Shown: positions 24,688 through 34,417, numbered from the stretch's first letter. The stretch: DNA of 64,000 nt from JBCCSZ01 sp039821145 (GCA_039821145.1 JBCBOS010000020.1:62001-126000); one strand, 5' to 3'. Notes: generated from the letters alone by a model not told the origin. A program made the numbers and translations.

Positions 24688-26535
24688 TCAGTCTTTTCCT
24701 GCTAGGCTGAATTCCTGCGGAAAATATCCTGGGCGCAATACGGAACTTTTGGCATTGAATCTACGGTGGATGGCAATCCTTTCTCTCGGAGAGAACAGAA
24801 AGATGCATGGCTGTTGCTCATAAATCATCTTCTGCGCCTTAATATACAAAGGTTTTCGGAGGATTGGGTCCATTTGTCGACGAATCCCATCAATTATGGC
24901 ATCCAGCTCGGCATTTCCAAAGCCAATTCGGTTGCTTCCCCCGCTTCCCAGGCTCTCGCTGTGCCAGGATTGCTTCAAGTCGTCTGGAAAGGGCAGCTGT
25001 CCTTTGGCGATGTAAAACAATTCAAAATCACTCCGGCGATATTCTTGCAAAAGGGTGTTGAAGGCTCTGCTGTCGATGTCAATCTGACATCCAATGGAGC
25101 GTGCATTTTGTTGCAGCATCAACCCAATGTCTACTCCGATCTGATTGCGGGGATCTACTTTGTAAGTCAATCGCAATGGTTGATCTCTGCCTCCCACCTT
25201 TTTGTCCAGCAAGCCATCTCCATCCCGGTCCAACCAGCCACTTTCAGCCAACAGCTGCCTGGCTTTTTCCGGATCGAAGGGAATGGGGACCAAAGAGCGA
25301 TCGCAATATTCTTTGGAAGGATGGATGGGACCAACGAGCCGCTCTGCTGCTCCTCCGAAAAGCAACTCAACGGCAGTTTCCAGATCGAGCAGGTGGGCCA
25401 AGGCCTTTCGCACATTGCGATCCCCCAAAATGGGATGGTCATTTTGCAGCGCAATTTGATAGTAAGAGAGCTTGAGTGGCGTATGCAACTGTACGGGTGG
25501 GGACTGTGCCTCTGCTTCTCGCCATCGTTTGACATCTGCGATGGGTACATCAGAAAGCACATCTAGGTCCCCTGTCCGCAGAAGATTCATGGCCGCCTGG
25601 ATGTCGGGAACAAATCGATATACCATTTCCGAGGGCTGAGCCATCCTCACCGCTGACTGCTGCCCCTCTGCCCACCAATCTGCCCGCTTTTCCAATCGCA
25701 GAAACCGACCCGCAGCCCATTCCGACAAACGATACGGACCAGACAACGGAAAGCTCCCCCATTCCTCTGCATCGCGAGGGCGCACAAATTCCTCTGCCAG
25801 GGCCTGCAAGCTGCTGTCCTGCCCAATCATGCGATCCGTTTGCTCGGCTTCGATCCATTGTGCAAAGGAGAGATCGGCCAGCAAATCATTGGGATCGAGT
25901 TTTTTTCTGGGAAAAATGGGCAACAGGCCAATGGCTGCCTCTGCCAGAATGTAAGGCCGACGGCAAACGAAGGTCAGCGCTCGTCGATCTGTTTCGTCAA
26001 GACGAACATCCTCTATGAAATCCAAATAAGCCCGATAATGCCCGACGGGAACTTCGGGGTGGAAGATCATCTTGAGGGTAAACAGCACATCTTCGGCCAG
26101 CACAGCTTGTCCATCACTCCAACGAGCATCCGGATGCAGGCGAAACCGAAACTCCAACTGTCCGGCTTCATTGAGCTGTTGCTGGGGTCGCTGCGCTGCC
26201 AACAAGGGCTGCAATGACAAATCATCAGGTGCGACCCTCAAAAGAGACAGAAAAAGATGTTGGTGTACTTGTTCAGAGTAGGACGAACGAGACAAGAGTG
26301 GATGCAAACGGTCTGGCTCGGCTGCCAAACGAATTTGTACAGGCCGTGTGTTTTCCTTGGAAGATGGCTTGCCACAAGCGATGCAGCCAATGATCCAAAG
26401 AAACAAAAGGAGGCGACAATCACAACAAAATAGATTGCTCACAAACAGGGGGTTGTTCCAGGTACCGAGTGTACGACAAAGCTCTTCGCTTTGGTCACCG
26501 CTCAATTTAGGGAAAAAGCAAAAGGCATGAAACAT
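24688..26535 (-). CDS. family 5 ABC substrate-binding lipoprotein (first)
   Basis: Up to 615 residues; SBP_bac_5 fold throughout (RLAAEPDRLHPLLSRSS ..., RKALAHLLDLETAVELLFGGAAERLVGP, FSPRERIAIHRRFNAK). The lipobox is IIGC or IAC at residues 51-54. That leaves a strange ~35-residue extension before the hydrophobic core if the ATG at 26535 is used. A GTG at 26442 (VSNLFCCDCRLLLFLWIIGC) would give a normal signal peptide and may be the true start. It is the promoter-proximal gene of the importer operon. Confidence 0.88.
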   Translation of the reverse strand: MFHAFCFFPKLSGDQSEELCRTLGTWNNPLFVSNLFCCDCRLLLFLWIIGCIACGKPSSKENTRPVQIRLAAEPDRLHPLLSRSSYSEQVHQHLFLSLLRVAPDDLSLQPLLAAQRPQQQLNEAGQLEFRFRLHPDARWSDGQAVLAEDVLFTLKMIFHPEVPVGHYRAYLDFIEDVRLDETDRRALTFVCRRPYILAEAAIGLLPIFPRKKLDPNDLLADLSFAQWIEAEQTDRMIGQDSSLQALAEEFVRPRDAEEWGSFPLSGPYRLSEWAAGRFLRLEKRADWWAEGQQSAVRMAQPSEMVYRFVPDIQAAMNLLRTGDLDVLSDVPIADVKRWREAEAQSPPVQLHTPLKLSYYQIALQNDHPILGDRNVRKALAHLLDLETAVELLFGGAAERLVGPIHPSKEYCDRSLVPIPFDPEKARQLLAESGWLDRDGDGLLDKKVGGRDQPLRLTYKVDPRNQIGVDIGLMLQQNARSIGCQIDIDSRAFNTLLQEYRRSDFELFYIAKGQLPFPDDLKQSWHSESLGSGGSNRIGFGNAELDAIIDGIRRQMDPILRKPLYIKAQKMIYEQQPCIFLFSPRERIAIHRRFNAKSSVLRPGYFPQEFSLAGKD

Positions 26536-26674
26536 TCACCTACAGTTTTTGTTGTATGTGCGTGTTAAAAAGAGGGAATATGCTTTGGCTTGTACAAAAT
26601 GAGCCGTGCTGGAAAAGCCCTCTTCCATGGTGCCATCTGAGGGAATGATTTTGCAGACCATAGAATCCTAATTT

Positions 26675-27586
26675 ATGCCCACTGTTCTGATTGCCGGCGG
26701 AAGCGGCCTGGTTGGAAGTCGTCTCAGCCAATTGTTGACAGACAAAGGATACACTGTCATCCACCTGAGTCGGAAAGCCCGCCCCAATGCGACCTACCAA
26801 ACCTTTCGTTGGGACCTACGGGAAAACTTCATTGCCCCGGAAGCCATTCAGCGGGCCGATTATGTGGTGAGTCTGGCCGGGGCAGGCATCGCCGACCAAC
26901 GCTGGTCAGCCGCCCGCAAAAAGCTCATCATCGACAGTCGGGTGCGCTCCAATCTATTGCTCAAAAATGCATTCGAACAAGCAGGCAAGGTCCCCAAGGC
27001 CTATGTTGCTGCAAGTGCCATCGGATACTATGGCGACCGGGGCGAGGAATTGATGGATGAAAAGAGCGATCCCGGAAAAGGCTTTTTGCCGGAGAGTTGC
27101 ATCGCCTGGGAAAATGCCTTGCATGCCGTGGCAGATAGCGACTGGCGAACCGTCATCCTGCGCATTGGCATCGTCTTGTCTACTCAGGGCGGGGCTTTGG
27201 AGAAAATGATCCTGCCCATGCGCTTCGGCACGGGACCTTATTTTGGAGATGGCCAGCAGTTTTATTCTTGGATACACATCGATGATCTGTGCCGAATGTT
27301 TTTGCAAGGACTGGAAAAAGAACAAATGAATGGCACTTACAATGCCGTCAGCCCCTACCCCATCAGCAACAAACAACTCACCTATGAGCTGGGGCGCGCC
27401 ATGGACAAAAAAGCCCTGTACTTTTCCACACCCAGCTTTGCCCTTCGGTTGGCCATGGGCGAAATGGCAGATGTGGTCTTGATCAGCACGAGGGTATCAT
27501 CCCGCAAAATAGAAAGTACGGGATTTGAATTTCAATTTCCGGCCATTCAGCCAGCCCTCAAAGACGTGTTGGAAAGAAAAATATAG
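26675..27586 (+). CDS. TIGR01777 family epimerase-like SDR protein
   Basis: 303 residues. Extended short-chain dehydrogenase fold with the NAD(P)-binding GGSGLVG at residues 8-14 and the family-typical blocks SLAGAGIADQRWSAARKK, SAIGYYGDRGEE and FYSWIHIDDL. This is the SDR39U1/YfcH family, whose substrate is not established. It is divergent from the importer operon and converges with the HAD gene, 8 bases away. Confidence 0.93.
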   Translation: MPTVLIAGGSGLVGSRLSQLLTDKGYTVIHLSRKARPNATYQTFRWDLRENFIAPEAIQRADYVVSLAGAGIADQRWSAARKKLIIDSRVRSNLLLKNAFEQAGKVPKAYVAASAIGYYGDRGEELMDEKSDPGKGFLPESCIAWENALHAVADSDWRTVILRIGIVLSTQGGALEKMILPMRFGTGPYFGDGQQFYSWIHIDDLCRMFLQGLEKEQMNGTYNAVSPYPISNKQLTYELGRAMDKKALYFSTPSFALRLAMGEMADVVLISTRVSSRKIESTGFEFQFPAIQPALKDVLERKI

Positions 27587-27594
27587 CGTGAGGA

Positions 27595-28026
27595 TCAGTG
27601 GTCAAAAACCTCGATGTCTTTTGTTTTCACCACCAAATCTGTAAACTTTCCTTTGAAACGCGTAGCCTTCACGATGTGATTGTCGATCCAGTGGTAGTTG
27701 CCACCTCTGGGCTTGTCCATGAGCAGGCCGTGGTACTTGAAGTTGTGCTTTTGCAACCAAGCCTCGGTAATCTCGCGTTGCTCCTCAGTTCTGGAAGTGA
27801 AAAAGGTGATGATGTGCCCTTCTTCATGCCATTTGTTGACCATTTTGAGCGCATCTGGATAAGGCAGGCAGGTGGACATGCGCTCCGGCTCCTCATTGGG
27901 GATGTCATCGCAGATGGTTCCGTCTATATCGATCAAGAAGTTCTTGATGTTCTCGGGAAGAATGGGACTGACGGTTTCCCCTTTCTCATTATATGCCGCA
28001 TTGAGTTTCTCCTGATTGGTATCCAT
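27595..28026 (-). CDS. HAD-superfamily phosphatase-like protein
   Basis: 143 residues. The HAD motif I DIDGT (33-37, nucleophile Asp33) is followed by a motif II-like TSRTEEQRE near 97, and conserved Lys and Asp late in the chain (MDKPRGG, HWIDNH). It is close in size to the small capless Bacteroidota HAD proteins sometimes annotated beside phosphoheptose isomerases. Likely a small-molecule phosphatase; substrate unknown. Confidence 0.85.
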   Translation of the reverse strand: MDTNQEKLNAAYNEKGETVSPILPENIKNFLIDIDGTICDDIPNEEPERMSTCLPYPDALKMVNKWHEEGHIITFFTSRTEEQREITEAWLQKHNFKYHGLLMDKPRGGNYHWIDNHIVKATRFKGKFTDLVVKTKDIEVFDH

Positions 28027-28245
28027 TTCTACACTTTTAACCTAATTCGTGATAAATATAAAACACAAAGATAGTTACAAAAAGTTCATGGCGCCGGACA
28101 ATTGACAGGAAAAGTAGGTAGTTTTCCCAGCCTGGACGCCAACTTAACGTAAATATTACACTAATTTAAAGGAATCAGTAGGTTTTGACCCATTATTTGG
28201 TTGACTTGTCTGTTGCAAGAACAGTTCCAAAACAACGAAGGCCAG

Positions 28246-29133
28246 CTACTCGAAGATGATGAAGGAGGCAGGATCTAGTGGGCGCCCCTCGTGCCAAAGC
28301 TCGAAATGAAGGTGTGGCCCGTTGGTCAATGTGCCCGTATTGCCAATGATGGCGACCGCTTCCCCCGCCTTGACATAATCTCCCACTTTTTTCAGCAAAG
28401 CAGAGTTGTGCTTGTAAAAGCTGACCACATTGCCAGCGTGTTGGATGCCGAGGGTGTAGCCAGTGTCGAGGGTCCAGTCAGATACGACCACGTGGCCATC
28501 TAAGACCGCTTTGATGGGGGTATTTTTTGGCGCCATGACATCGATCCCATTGTGTTTTTTGACCAAGTCAAAGCGAGCCCCGACGATGCCAGTGATGGGC
28601 GGGGTGAAATACATTTTTTCCAAGGACAGATAGCGCGACTTGAAGTTGGCAGTTTTGGAGAGCAGGGCCTTTTCTTGTATTTGCTGTTCCAGCTCAATTT
28701 CTTTGCGGAGCAATTCGTCTTCCTTGATCCGCTCCACCTCCATGAGGCTGTCGCTGACATCGGTTGCTTCCACGTCGCTTTCGGAGAGAGAAGCTACGTC
28801 GCCTACCAGTATCTTCCGAAAGTTGTTGGTGTAGGCCCGCTGTGCTTGCAATTCGGCCTCCATTTCCTGTACCTGGCGATTGAGGGCCATGATCTCCTTG
28901 TGCTTGCCATCGCCAAAACCAGGGATGTATCTTTTGACAGGGGTAAAGATGATGAGGGCTGCCACCAGCAGGGCAACAAATACCGCAATGGAGCTGAAAA
29001 GGATGTAGACATTGAGCAAACTCAGCTTGTAGGAGCCAATTTCTTCGAAGGTGTCATTGTTCATGACGACCAGCCGGTAAGTATGCCTAAGGCGTTCGCT
29101 CCACCGCTGTTCCTCTGTATTTTCATCGGGCAT
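28246..29133 (-). CDS. membrane-anchored M23 (LytM) peptidase
   Basis: 295 residues. One N-terminal membrane helix (about 42-65), a coiled coil (about 80-175), and a C-terminal LytM domain. Zinc ligands fit HNGID near 193-197 and HLHFE near 277-281, so it should be an active peptidoglycan endopeptidase. Proteins with this arrangement act in envelope growth or division. It is divergent from the porW gene; the shared 209-base gap contains three TACGTAA motifs. Confidence 0.93.
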   Translation of the reverse strand: MPDENTEEQRWSERLRHTYRLVVMNNDTFEEIGSYKLSLLNVYILFSSIAVFVALLVAALIIFTPVKRYIPGFGDGKHKEIMALNRQVQEMEAELQAQRAYTNNFRKILVGDVASLSESDVEATDVSDSLMEVERIKEDELLRKEIELEQQIQEKALLSKTANFKSRYLSLEKMYFTPPITGIVGARFDLVKKHNGIDVMAPKNTPIKAVLDGHVVVSDWTLDTGYTLGIQHAGNVVSFYKHNSALLKKVGDYVKAGEAVAIIGNTGTLTNGPHLHFELWHEGRPLDPASFIIFE

Positions 29134-29225
29134 CTTCCGAAAGTTTAAAATTTAAAATAAATTTGCAGCCTTTGTAGTTATAAAACTGTCAGTTATGAAA
29201 CTGTTAAAATACAGTACTGCCTGAC

Positions 29226-29270
29226 TTACGTAACCAAATGAGCTGATCCTAAGTATACGTAACTACGTAA
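29226..29270. promoter_or_regulatory. three TACGTAA motifs in a divergent promoter region
   Basis: TACGTAA occurs at 29227, 29256 and 29264; the first is part of the palindrome TTACGTAA (29226-29233). All are inside the gap between the M23 peptidase and porW genes. Clustered copies suggest a regulator site, though AT-rich chance is possible. Confidence 0.35.
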
Positions 29271-29342
29271 AAGGGTTCAATCCCCCTCAATATCAGCCTC
29301 CTTCAAATATTTTTCTATAACGAACCTAATACTCCTTTAGTT

Positions 29343-32270
29343 TTGGAACGCATAGTCAAAGTCTTTGTCGTATTGTTTGTTTTGGGATGCATCTCAGCTT
29401 GTGTGACGCAAAAAAGCCGGGATGATGTCTCCAAATTCGGCAAGTTCTACCACAATACAACAGCCAAATTCAACGGCTACTTCAATGCAAATGTACTATT
29501 AACAGAGAGCATTGCAAAGCTCAACGAGCAACATCAGGACAATTACAATCAAATCCTGCCCATTTATCCCTATGCAGCTGTGGACAATCCAAAGACGGTC
29601 GCCGACGACCTCGACGAGGCCATCAAGAAGGTGTCCATCGTAGTGAGCCTGCACAGGGTCAGCCATTGGACAGACGATTGCTACTTGCTCATGGGACAGG
29701 CCCAGTACCTGAAGAAGAATTACGAGGATGCCGAGGAGACCTTCGAGTTTTTCAAAGAAGAATTTGACCCCGAAACGGCTGATTTGCGCAAATCCAAGAA
29801 AAAGAAGCGCCGCAAGAAGACCTCTCGCAGCAGCCGAAAGGGATCGCCCAAAAAGTCTGCCGCCTCCAAGAAAAAGGCAAAAAGCAAAAAGAAGGCAAAG
29901 AAGGCCCGCGAAAAGGAGCGCAAGAAATACAACAAACAGGTAAAGAAGAACAAGAAGAAGGGCAAAAAGAAAAAGAAGAAGCCTGCCTCCAAAAAGGATT
30001 CAGACAGCCCCACTACCCCATCGGCCTCTCGCAAAAACGAGAAAAAGGCCGAAGCTCCTGTTTCCAAAAAAGACGACAAGAAAAAGAAGAAGGAAGAAAA
30101 AAAGAAAGAGGAGGACAATGACGATGGTTTGTTCAAACACCGGCCGGTATTCCAGGACGGAATGCTGTGGCTGGCCCGTACCTACATCGAAAGAGAAGAT
30201 TACTACCAGGCAGAGTTGCTGCTGAGCCGCCTCAGCAACAACCCCAAGATACACGAGCCTGTCAAAAGACAATTGCCAGTGGTGCAGGCTTACTTCCAGA
30301 TGAAGCAACAGCGTTACGAACGGGTCATTCCCTACTTGGAATCGGCCATCAAGCTCTCCAACGAACGCAACGAAAAGGCTCGCTTTCACTACATCATCGG
30401 CCAGATTCACCAGATGAAAGGTCGCAGCCAAGATGCCGCAATCGCTTTCCAGAGTGCGCTCAAATTCAGTACGTACTACGAGATGGAGTTCAGCTCCAAA
30501 CTCAACCTGATCAAAAACGACTGGCTCAATGGACGGACAACTCCCGATGCCACCATTGCCAAGCTCAAGAAGATGACCAAGGACATCAAAAATGATGAGT
30601 ACCAAGATCAGTTGTACTACGTCATGGCCGAAATTGCCATGAAGGAAAACGACCGCCTGGCTGCCATCGACTACCTCAAAGCCTCTCTGGCCAACAGCAC
30701 GAGCAACCGCGCCCAAAAGGCAGAATCCTATCTGCAGTTGGCCGATCTCTACTTCGGAAGCCAACAGTTTGTCAATGCCCGCAACTACTACGACAGTACA
30801 CTCTTGGCCTTGCAAAAGACAGACGAACGCTACGATGGCATCCGCAAAAAGAAAGACAACCTGGAGGACATTGCCAAAAACATCATCATCATCCAAGAGC
30901 AGGACAGCCTCTTGACCCTGGCCAATTTGAGCGACAAAGAAAAGCAGGCACTTGCCTACAAGATCAAAAAGGAGGAAGAAGAGGCTCGACTCAAAAAGGT
31001 AACTGACGATGCCAGAAATACCACCACCTCTGCCAGCAGCCGTGGCCCGAGAAGAGGCCCCTCAGAGCCCAGTACCTTCTTTGCCTACAACGACAAGGGA
31101 CTGAAAAAGGGACAGAAGGAATTTGACCGGCGATGGAACAAACGCCCACTGGAAGACAATTGGCGACGATCCAGCCGCCGGGGTGCTTCAGACATTACCG
31201 ACCTGGACAGTTCGGAGGACCAGATCTCGCGAGAGCTGACGGAAGAGGACATCAACAAGATCCTCAAAGACATCCCCTCTAGTCCCCAGCAAATCAAGGT
31301 GTCGCAGCTCAAAATTGCCGATGCACTCTTTGCTCTGGGTCGCCTGTATCGCGAACGATTGGAATACAACGACAAAGCCGCCGAAACCCTGGAAGAGCTG
31401 CTGGAGCGTTTTCCCGATACCAAGCACCGCATGGATGCCTATTATTACCTCTATTTGGCCTATACAGACTTGGGCCAAAAGGCCAATGCACAGAAGTATT
31501 ACGACAAACTCATCAAGGATTTCCCTTCCTCGACCTATGCCAGGGTACTCCAAGACCCCAACTTCCTGGAAGCGTCTAAGGAGGAGGAGCGCAAATTGGT
31601 GGCCTATTACGACGATACCTACAAGGAGTTCCAAAAGGGCGACTACAAGCAAGTCATCGAACGGACGGCCCGGGTGGGTGAGCTGTTTGGTCCCAATAAC
31701 TCCATGCGAGCCAAGTTTGCCCTGCTGAGTGCCATGTGCGTGGGCAACATCAAAGGCAAGGATGCCTATGTCAATGCTTTGAAAGACGTAGCAGCCAAGT
31801 ATCCCAACACCGACGAGCAAAAGCGCGCCAAGGAAATCCTTCGCCTGCTGTCGACCAAGGCAGAAGACGATGGAAAGGTCAAATCGGGTTCGGGGGCCAA
31901 GTTTAAGGCAGAGGACAAGGCAGTCCACTACTTCATCATCGTGCTCAAGAAAAAGAGTGTGAAACTGAGTGCAGCCAAGAATGCTGTCTCGGATTACAAC
32001 CGCAAATACCACAAGCTGGACCGCCTGCGGATTTCCAACATCTACCTGGGCTCCGATACGGCGACGCCCATTTTGGTCATTCGCCGATTCAAGACCAAGG
32101 AAAAGGCCATGGATTACTATGATGGCATTGTGAAAAATCGCCAGTCCTTCCTGCCCGTAGGTGCCAAGTACGACATCTACCCGGTCACCCAGTTCAACTA
32201 CCGCCAAATCCTCAAGTCCAAGTCTCTAGACGGCTACGACACCTTCTTCGAGGACAACTACGGCCGATAA
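29343..32270 (+). CDS. porW: type IX secretion lipoprotein PorW/SprE
   Basis: 975 residues. Lipoprotein signal with CISAC (Cys20), then the family block FYHNTTAKFNGYFNA (about 35-49) and TPR repeats along the chain (for example FALGRLYRERLEYNDKAAETLEELL). It ends in a domain with YFIIVLKKKSVKL. PorW/SprE proteins link type IX secretion and gliding in Bacteroidota. Start is a TTG at 29343, directly after an in-frame TAG, with no ATG available before the signal peptide. Residues about 150-255 are an extreme Lys-rich insert between TPR units. Confidence 0.92.
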   Translation: MERIVKVFVVLFVLGCISACVTQKSRDDVSKFGKFYHNTTAKFNGYFNANVLLTESIAKLNEQHQDNYNQILPIYPYAAVDNPKTVADDLDEAIKKVSIVVSLHRVSHWTDDCYLLMGQAQYLKKNYEDAEETFEFFKEEFDPETADLRKSKKKKRRKKTSRSSRKGSPKKSAASKKKAKSKKKAKKAREKERKKYNKQVKKNKKKGKKKKKKPASKKDSDSPTTPSASRKNEKKAEAPVSKKDDKKKKKEEKKKEEDNDDGLFKHRPVFQDGMLWLARTYIEREDYYQAELLLSRLSNNPKIHEPVKRQLPVVQAYFQMKQQRYERVIPYLESAIKLSNERNEKARFHYIIGQIHQMKGRSQDAAIAFQSALKFSTYYEMEFSSKLNLIKNDWLNGRTTPDATIAKLKKMTKDIKNDEYQDQLYYVMAEIAMKENDRLAAIDYLKASLANSTSNRAQKAESYLQLADLYFGSQQFVNARNYYDSTLLALQKTDERYDGIRKKKDNLEDIAKNIIIIQEQDSLLTLANLSDKEKQALAYKIKKEEEEARLKKVTDDARNTTTSASSRGPRRGPSEPSTFFAYNDKGLKKGQKEFDRRWNKRPLEDNWRRSSRRGASDITDLDSSEDQISRELTEEDINKILKDIPSSPQQIKVSQLKIADALFALGRLYRERLEYNDKAAETLEELLERFPDTKHRMDAYYYLYLAYTDLGQKANAQKYYDKLIKDFPSSTYARVLQDPNFLEASKEEERKLVAYYDDTYKEFQKGDYKQVIERTARVGELFGPNNSMRAKFALLSAMCVGNIKGKDAYVNALKDVAAKYPNTDEQKRAKEILRLLSTKAEDDGKVKSGSGAKFKAEDKAVHYFIIVLKKKSVKLSAAKNAVSDYNRKYHKLDRLRISNIYLGSDTATPILVIRRFKTKEKAMDYYDGIVKNRQSFLPVGAKYDIYPVTQFNYRQILKSKSLDGYDTFFEDNYGR

Positions 32271-32290
32271 ACCAATCGACAGCCGAGCCC

Positions 32291-32344
32291 CACAATGGCC
32301 AGATGATTCGCAGCAGAATTGTCTGGCCATTGTGCTTTGGAGCG
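32291..32344 (+). terminator. long hairpin after porW
   Basis: CACAATGGCCAGA (32291-32303) and TCTGGCCATTGTG (32332-32344) are perfect 13-bp arms with a 28-base loop, 20 bases past the porW stop. The following CTTTGG is a poor T-run, so it may be a transcript-end stabiliser rather than an intrinsic terminator. Confidence 0.5.
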
Positions 32345-32709
32345 CTTTCCCATTTTTACAGTCTTTTCCATCTTTTTTATAGCGAATGCCCCCCGCAGAA
32401 AGGGCAACTTTATGCCATTGCTTTGTCAACCCTGGAGACATGCACTCATCAACAACGGCCTTACCATCAATGCACCGCCAGTGAAAAACATCAAGGTGGA
32501 GGGAGGGTTCGAAGTGATTGATTCACCAGAGATCGAAGATGGGTGCAAAGGCTGTCAATCCTCAATAGGCCAGATTTCACTATTTTGAGCAACACCCAAA
32601 GGGGACGCTGAAAACCTGATAGAGTAAGCACTTATCAAGAGCTGATTTCAACTTGTTGCACTGCGAATTTGCAACAGAAGTCTGAATCTCCTCATAAAAA
32701 CCAAGAGAC
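32345..32709. other. intergenic region, nothing recognised
   Basis: About 365 bases upstream of the flavodoxin-like gene. A plus-strand frame here (32319-32588) shows no protein-like pattern. The promoter for the 32710 gene must be inside. Confidence 0.4.
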
Positions 32710-33468
32710 ATGAGTGATCAGTTAAAAAAAATGACCGAGAAAAACTGCGAGAATCCACCTGCCAAGTACGACGACCTAAAGGTTCTGTTTCTCAACTGTA
32801 CCCTGAACAGAACTCCCGTGCTGTCGCATACCGAAGGCTTGATCAAAAAAGCTCAGATGATTTTTGAATCTGTTGGGGCTTCTACAAAGATCATCCGGCC
32901 AGTAGACTATGATATTCCAGCGGGCTTGGGACTCGATATGTCGCAGACACCCGAATGGGACAAAGACGATTGGCCCATCATACAAAAAGAAGTAGACGAT
33001 TGCGACATCCTCATTCTTTGCACCTCTGTATGGCTGGGCGAGAAGTCCTCTGTCTGCAACCGCACCCTCGAAAGAATGTACGGATATACCCATCAATTCA
33101 ACAAAAAAGGGCAATACAGAGATTATGATAAGGTGGGCGCTACACTCATCACCGGCAACGAAGACGGGGTGAAGCATTGTGCTATGAACATCTTGTTTTC
33201 ATTGTCTCACATTGGCTACACGGTACCGCCCCAGGCCGATGCCGGTTGGATGGGCGAAGCGGGTCCTGGCCCTTCTTACATGGACCCAGGCTCCGGTGGA
33301 CCTGAAAACGATTTTACCAATAGGAATACGACTTTTTTGGTGTGGAACTGCTTGCATTTGGCCAGAATGCTCAAAGACAATGGGGGGATTCCCGCCTACG
33401 GCAACCAACCCGATGAATGGGCAGCGGGCTGTCAGGCTGGCTTCAATAGCCCGGAACACAAGAGATAA
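32710..33468 (+). CDS. flavodoxin-family NAD(P)H-dependent oxidoreductase
   Basis: 252 residues. Flavodoxin-like fold: LKVLFLNCTLNRTP as the FMN-phosphate loop region, CDILILCTSVWLGEKSS as the central strand and flavin loop, and GATLITGNEDGVKH near the isoalloxazine site. It resembles FMN-dependent NADPH reductases. There is no signal peptide. The C-terminal extension (LVWNCLHLARMLKDNGGIPAYGN) is typical of this subgroup. It stands alone; the physiological substrate is not known. Confidence 0.85.
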   Translation: MSDQLKKMTEKNCENPPAKYDDLKVLFLNCTLNRTPVLSHTEGLIKKAQMIFESVGASTKIIRPVDYDIPAGLGLDMSQTPEWDKDDWPIIQKEVDDCDILILCTSVWLGEKSSVCNRTLERMYGYTHQFNKKGQYRDYDKVGATLITGNEDGVKHCAMNILFSLSHIGYTVPPQADAGWMGEAGPGPSYMDPGSGGPENDFTNRNTTFLVWNCLHLARMLKDNGGIPAYGNQPDEWAAGCQAGFNSPEHKR

Positions 33469-33535
33469 ATACTGACGCAAAGTGGCAAGCATTTCGTCCA
33501 GATCGGTCAGATCAATGGGGTACTTGCCGCTTCCC

Positions 33536-34024
33536 TCAATCCTCCATCTCAATCAACATCGCTCCCTTGTCGACGGCCTCACCTTTGCCTACGTGGATGG
33601 CCTTGACCACTCCATCTCCGCCTGCCTTGATGATGTTTTCCATCTTCATGGCCTCCAAAATGATCAGCCCCTGACCAGCCGTCACCGACTCTCCAACTGC
33701 CACAGAAACCTCCAGGACCAAGCCGGGCATGGGCGCTTTGATCTCATTGGCTTTTCGACTGCCTCCGACCGACAATCCCAGCTTCTTGATGAGTTGGTCG
33801 TACTGATCTTGTAGGCTGATGTCGTACAGCTCGCCGTTGATGTCGATTTGGAAGAGTTTGCGTTCGGGATCGGTCTTGCGCACCTGGGCCAGGTAAGAGC
33901 GTTGGCCGACGAGTACGTGAAACTGCCCGTCTCCGCAGGGGATCAGGTCGATGGCTTGGTTCAGTTGATCGGATTCGAATTCAAGCTGACCGTTGACGAT
34001 GGCTTTGTAAGTTCTTGATTTCAT
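33536..34024 (-). CDS. biotin carboxyl carrier protein
   Basis: 162 residues. The C-terminal biotinyl domain (about 93-162) has the biotinylation motif EAMKME with Lys127 as the modified residue, preceded by APMPGLV. An N-terminal ~80-residue part matches the propionyl/methylcrotonyl/acetyl-CoA carboxylase carrier subunits of Bacteroidota. The carboxylase and transferase genes are not in the window, so the acyl-CoA substrate is open. It may be co-transcribed with the genes upstream (34028-35086); only 3 bases separate it from the AtpI-like gene. Confidence 0.9.
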   Translation of the reverse strand: MKSRTYKAIVNGQLEFESDQLNQAIDLIPCGDGQFHVLVGQRSYLAQVRKTDPERKLFQIDINGELYDISLQDQYDQLIKKLGLSVGGSRKANEIKAPMPGLVLEVSVAVGESVTAGQGLIILEAMKMENIIKAGGDGVVKAIHVGKGEAVDKGAMLIEMED

Positions 34025-34027
34025 TGG

Positions 34028-34417
34028 CTAGGAGGTCTGCATTTTTCCCAAACGGATCATAAAGTAGCATTCATATGCGGTGTACACAACATAGATGAGA
34101 AAGAATGGCAACAGAAACCACTTGCTCGTTGGCTCTGCCAATTTGCTGTAGGTCAGCACCAGCATGACACAGAGGCCCATTTTCCCCAGTACAGAACCAA
34201 CGATGACATTGGTAAAAGAATGCTTGTTGTCACTCATGGCGGCCCCTCGTCCGATGCCAAACAACAACAGGCACAGGTTGGCCATGGCAGCAGTGGCGAT
34301 CCAGGAGAGGATGGCATCGCTTTGTAGTTGGACGATGTTTTGGTGCATGACGAACAGCAGCAGGAGGAGGCCCGCTGTCAGAGCAGTTAATTCAAGCAAA
34401 AAGCGATTCCAGCTCAT
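34028..34417 (-). CDS. small membrane protein, AtpI-like position
   Basis: 129 residues with four predicted membrane helices. It overlaps the atpZ stop by 4 bases (ATGA), showing translational coupling. In Bacteroidota the gene next to atpZ is often a similarly small membrane protein before atpB. The atp operon itself is not here. The role in ATP synthase assembly is only by context. Confidence 0.75.
   Translation of the reverse strand: MSWNRFLLELTALTAGLLLLLFVMHQNIVQLQSDAILSWIATAAMANLCLLLFGIGRGAAMSDNKHSFTNVIVGSVLGKMGLCVMLVLTYSKLAEPTSKWFLLPFFLIYVVYTAYECYFMIRLGKMQTS

Noticed and set aside
32319..32588. 89-codon plus-strand frame after porW
   Set aside because: Overlaps the hairpin, no domain pattern, ends before a normal promoter gap.
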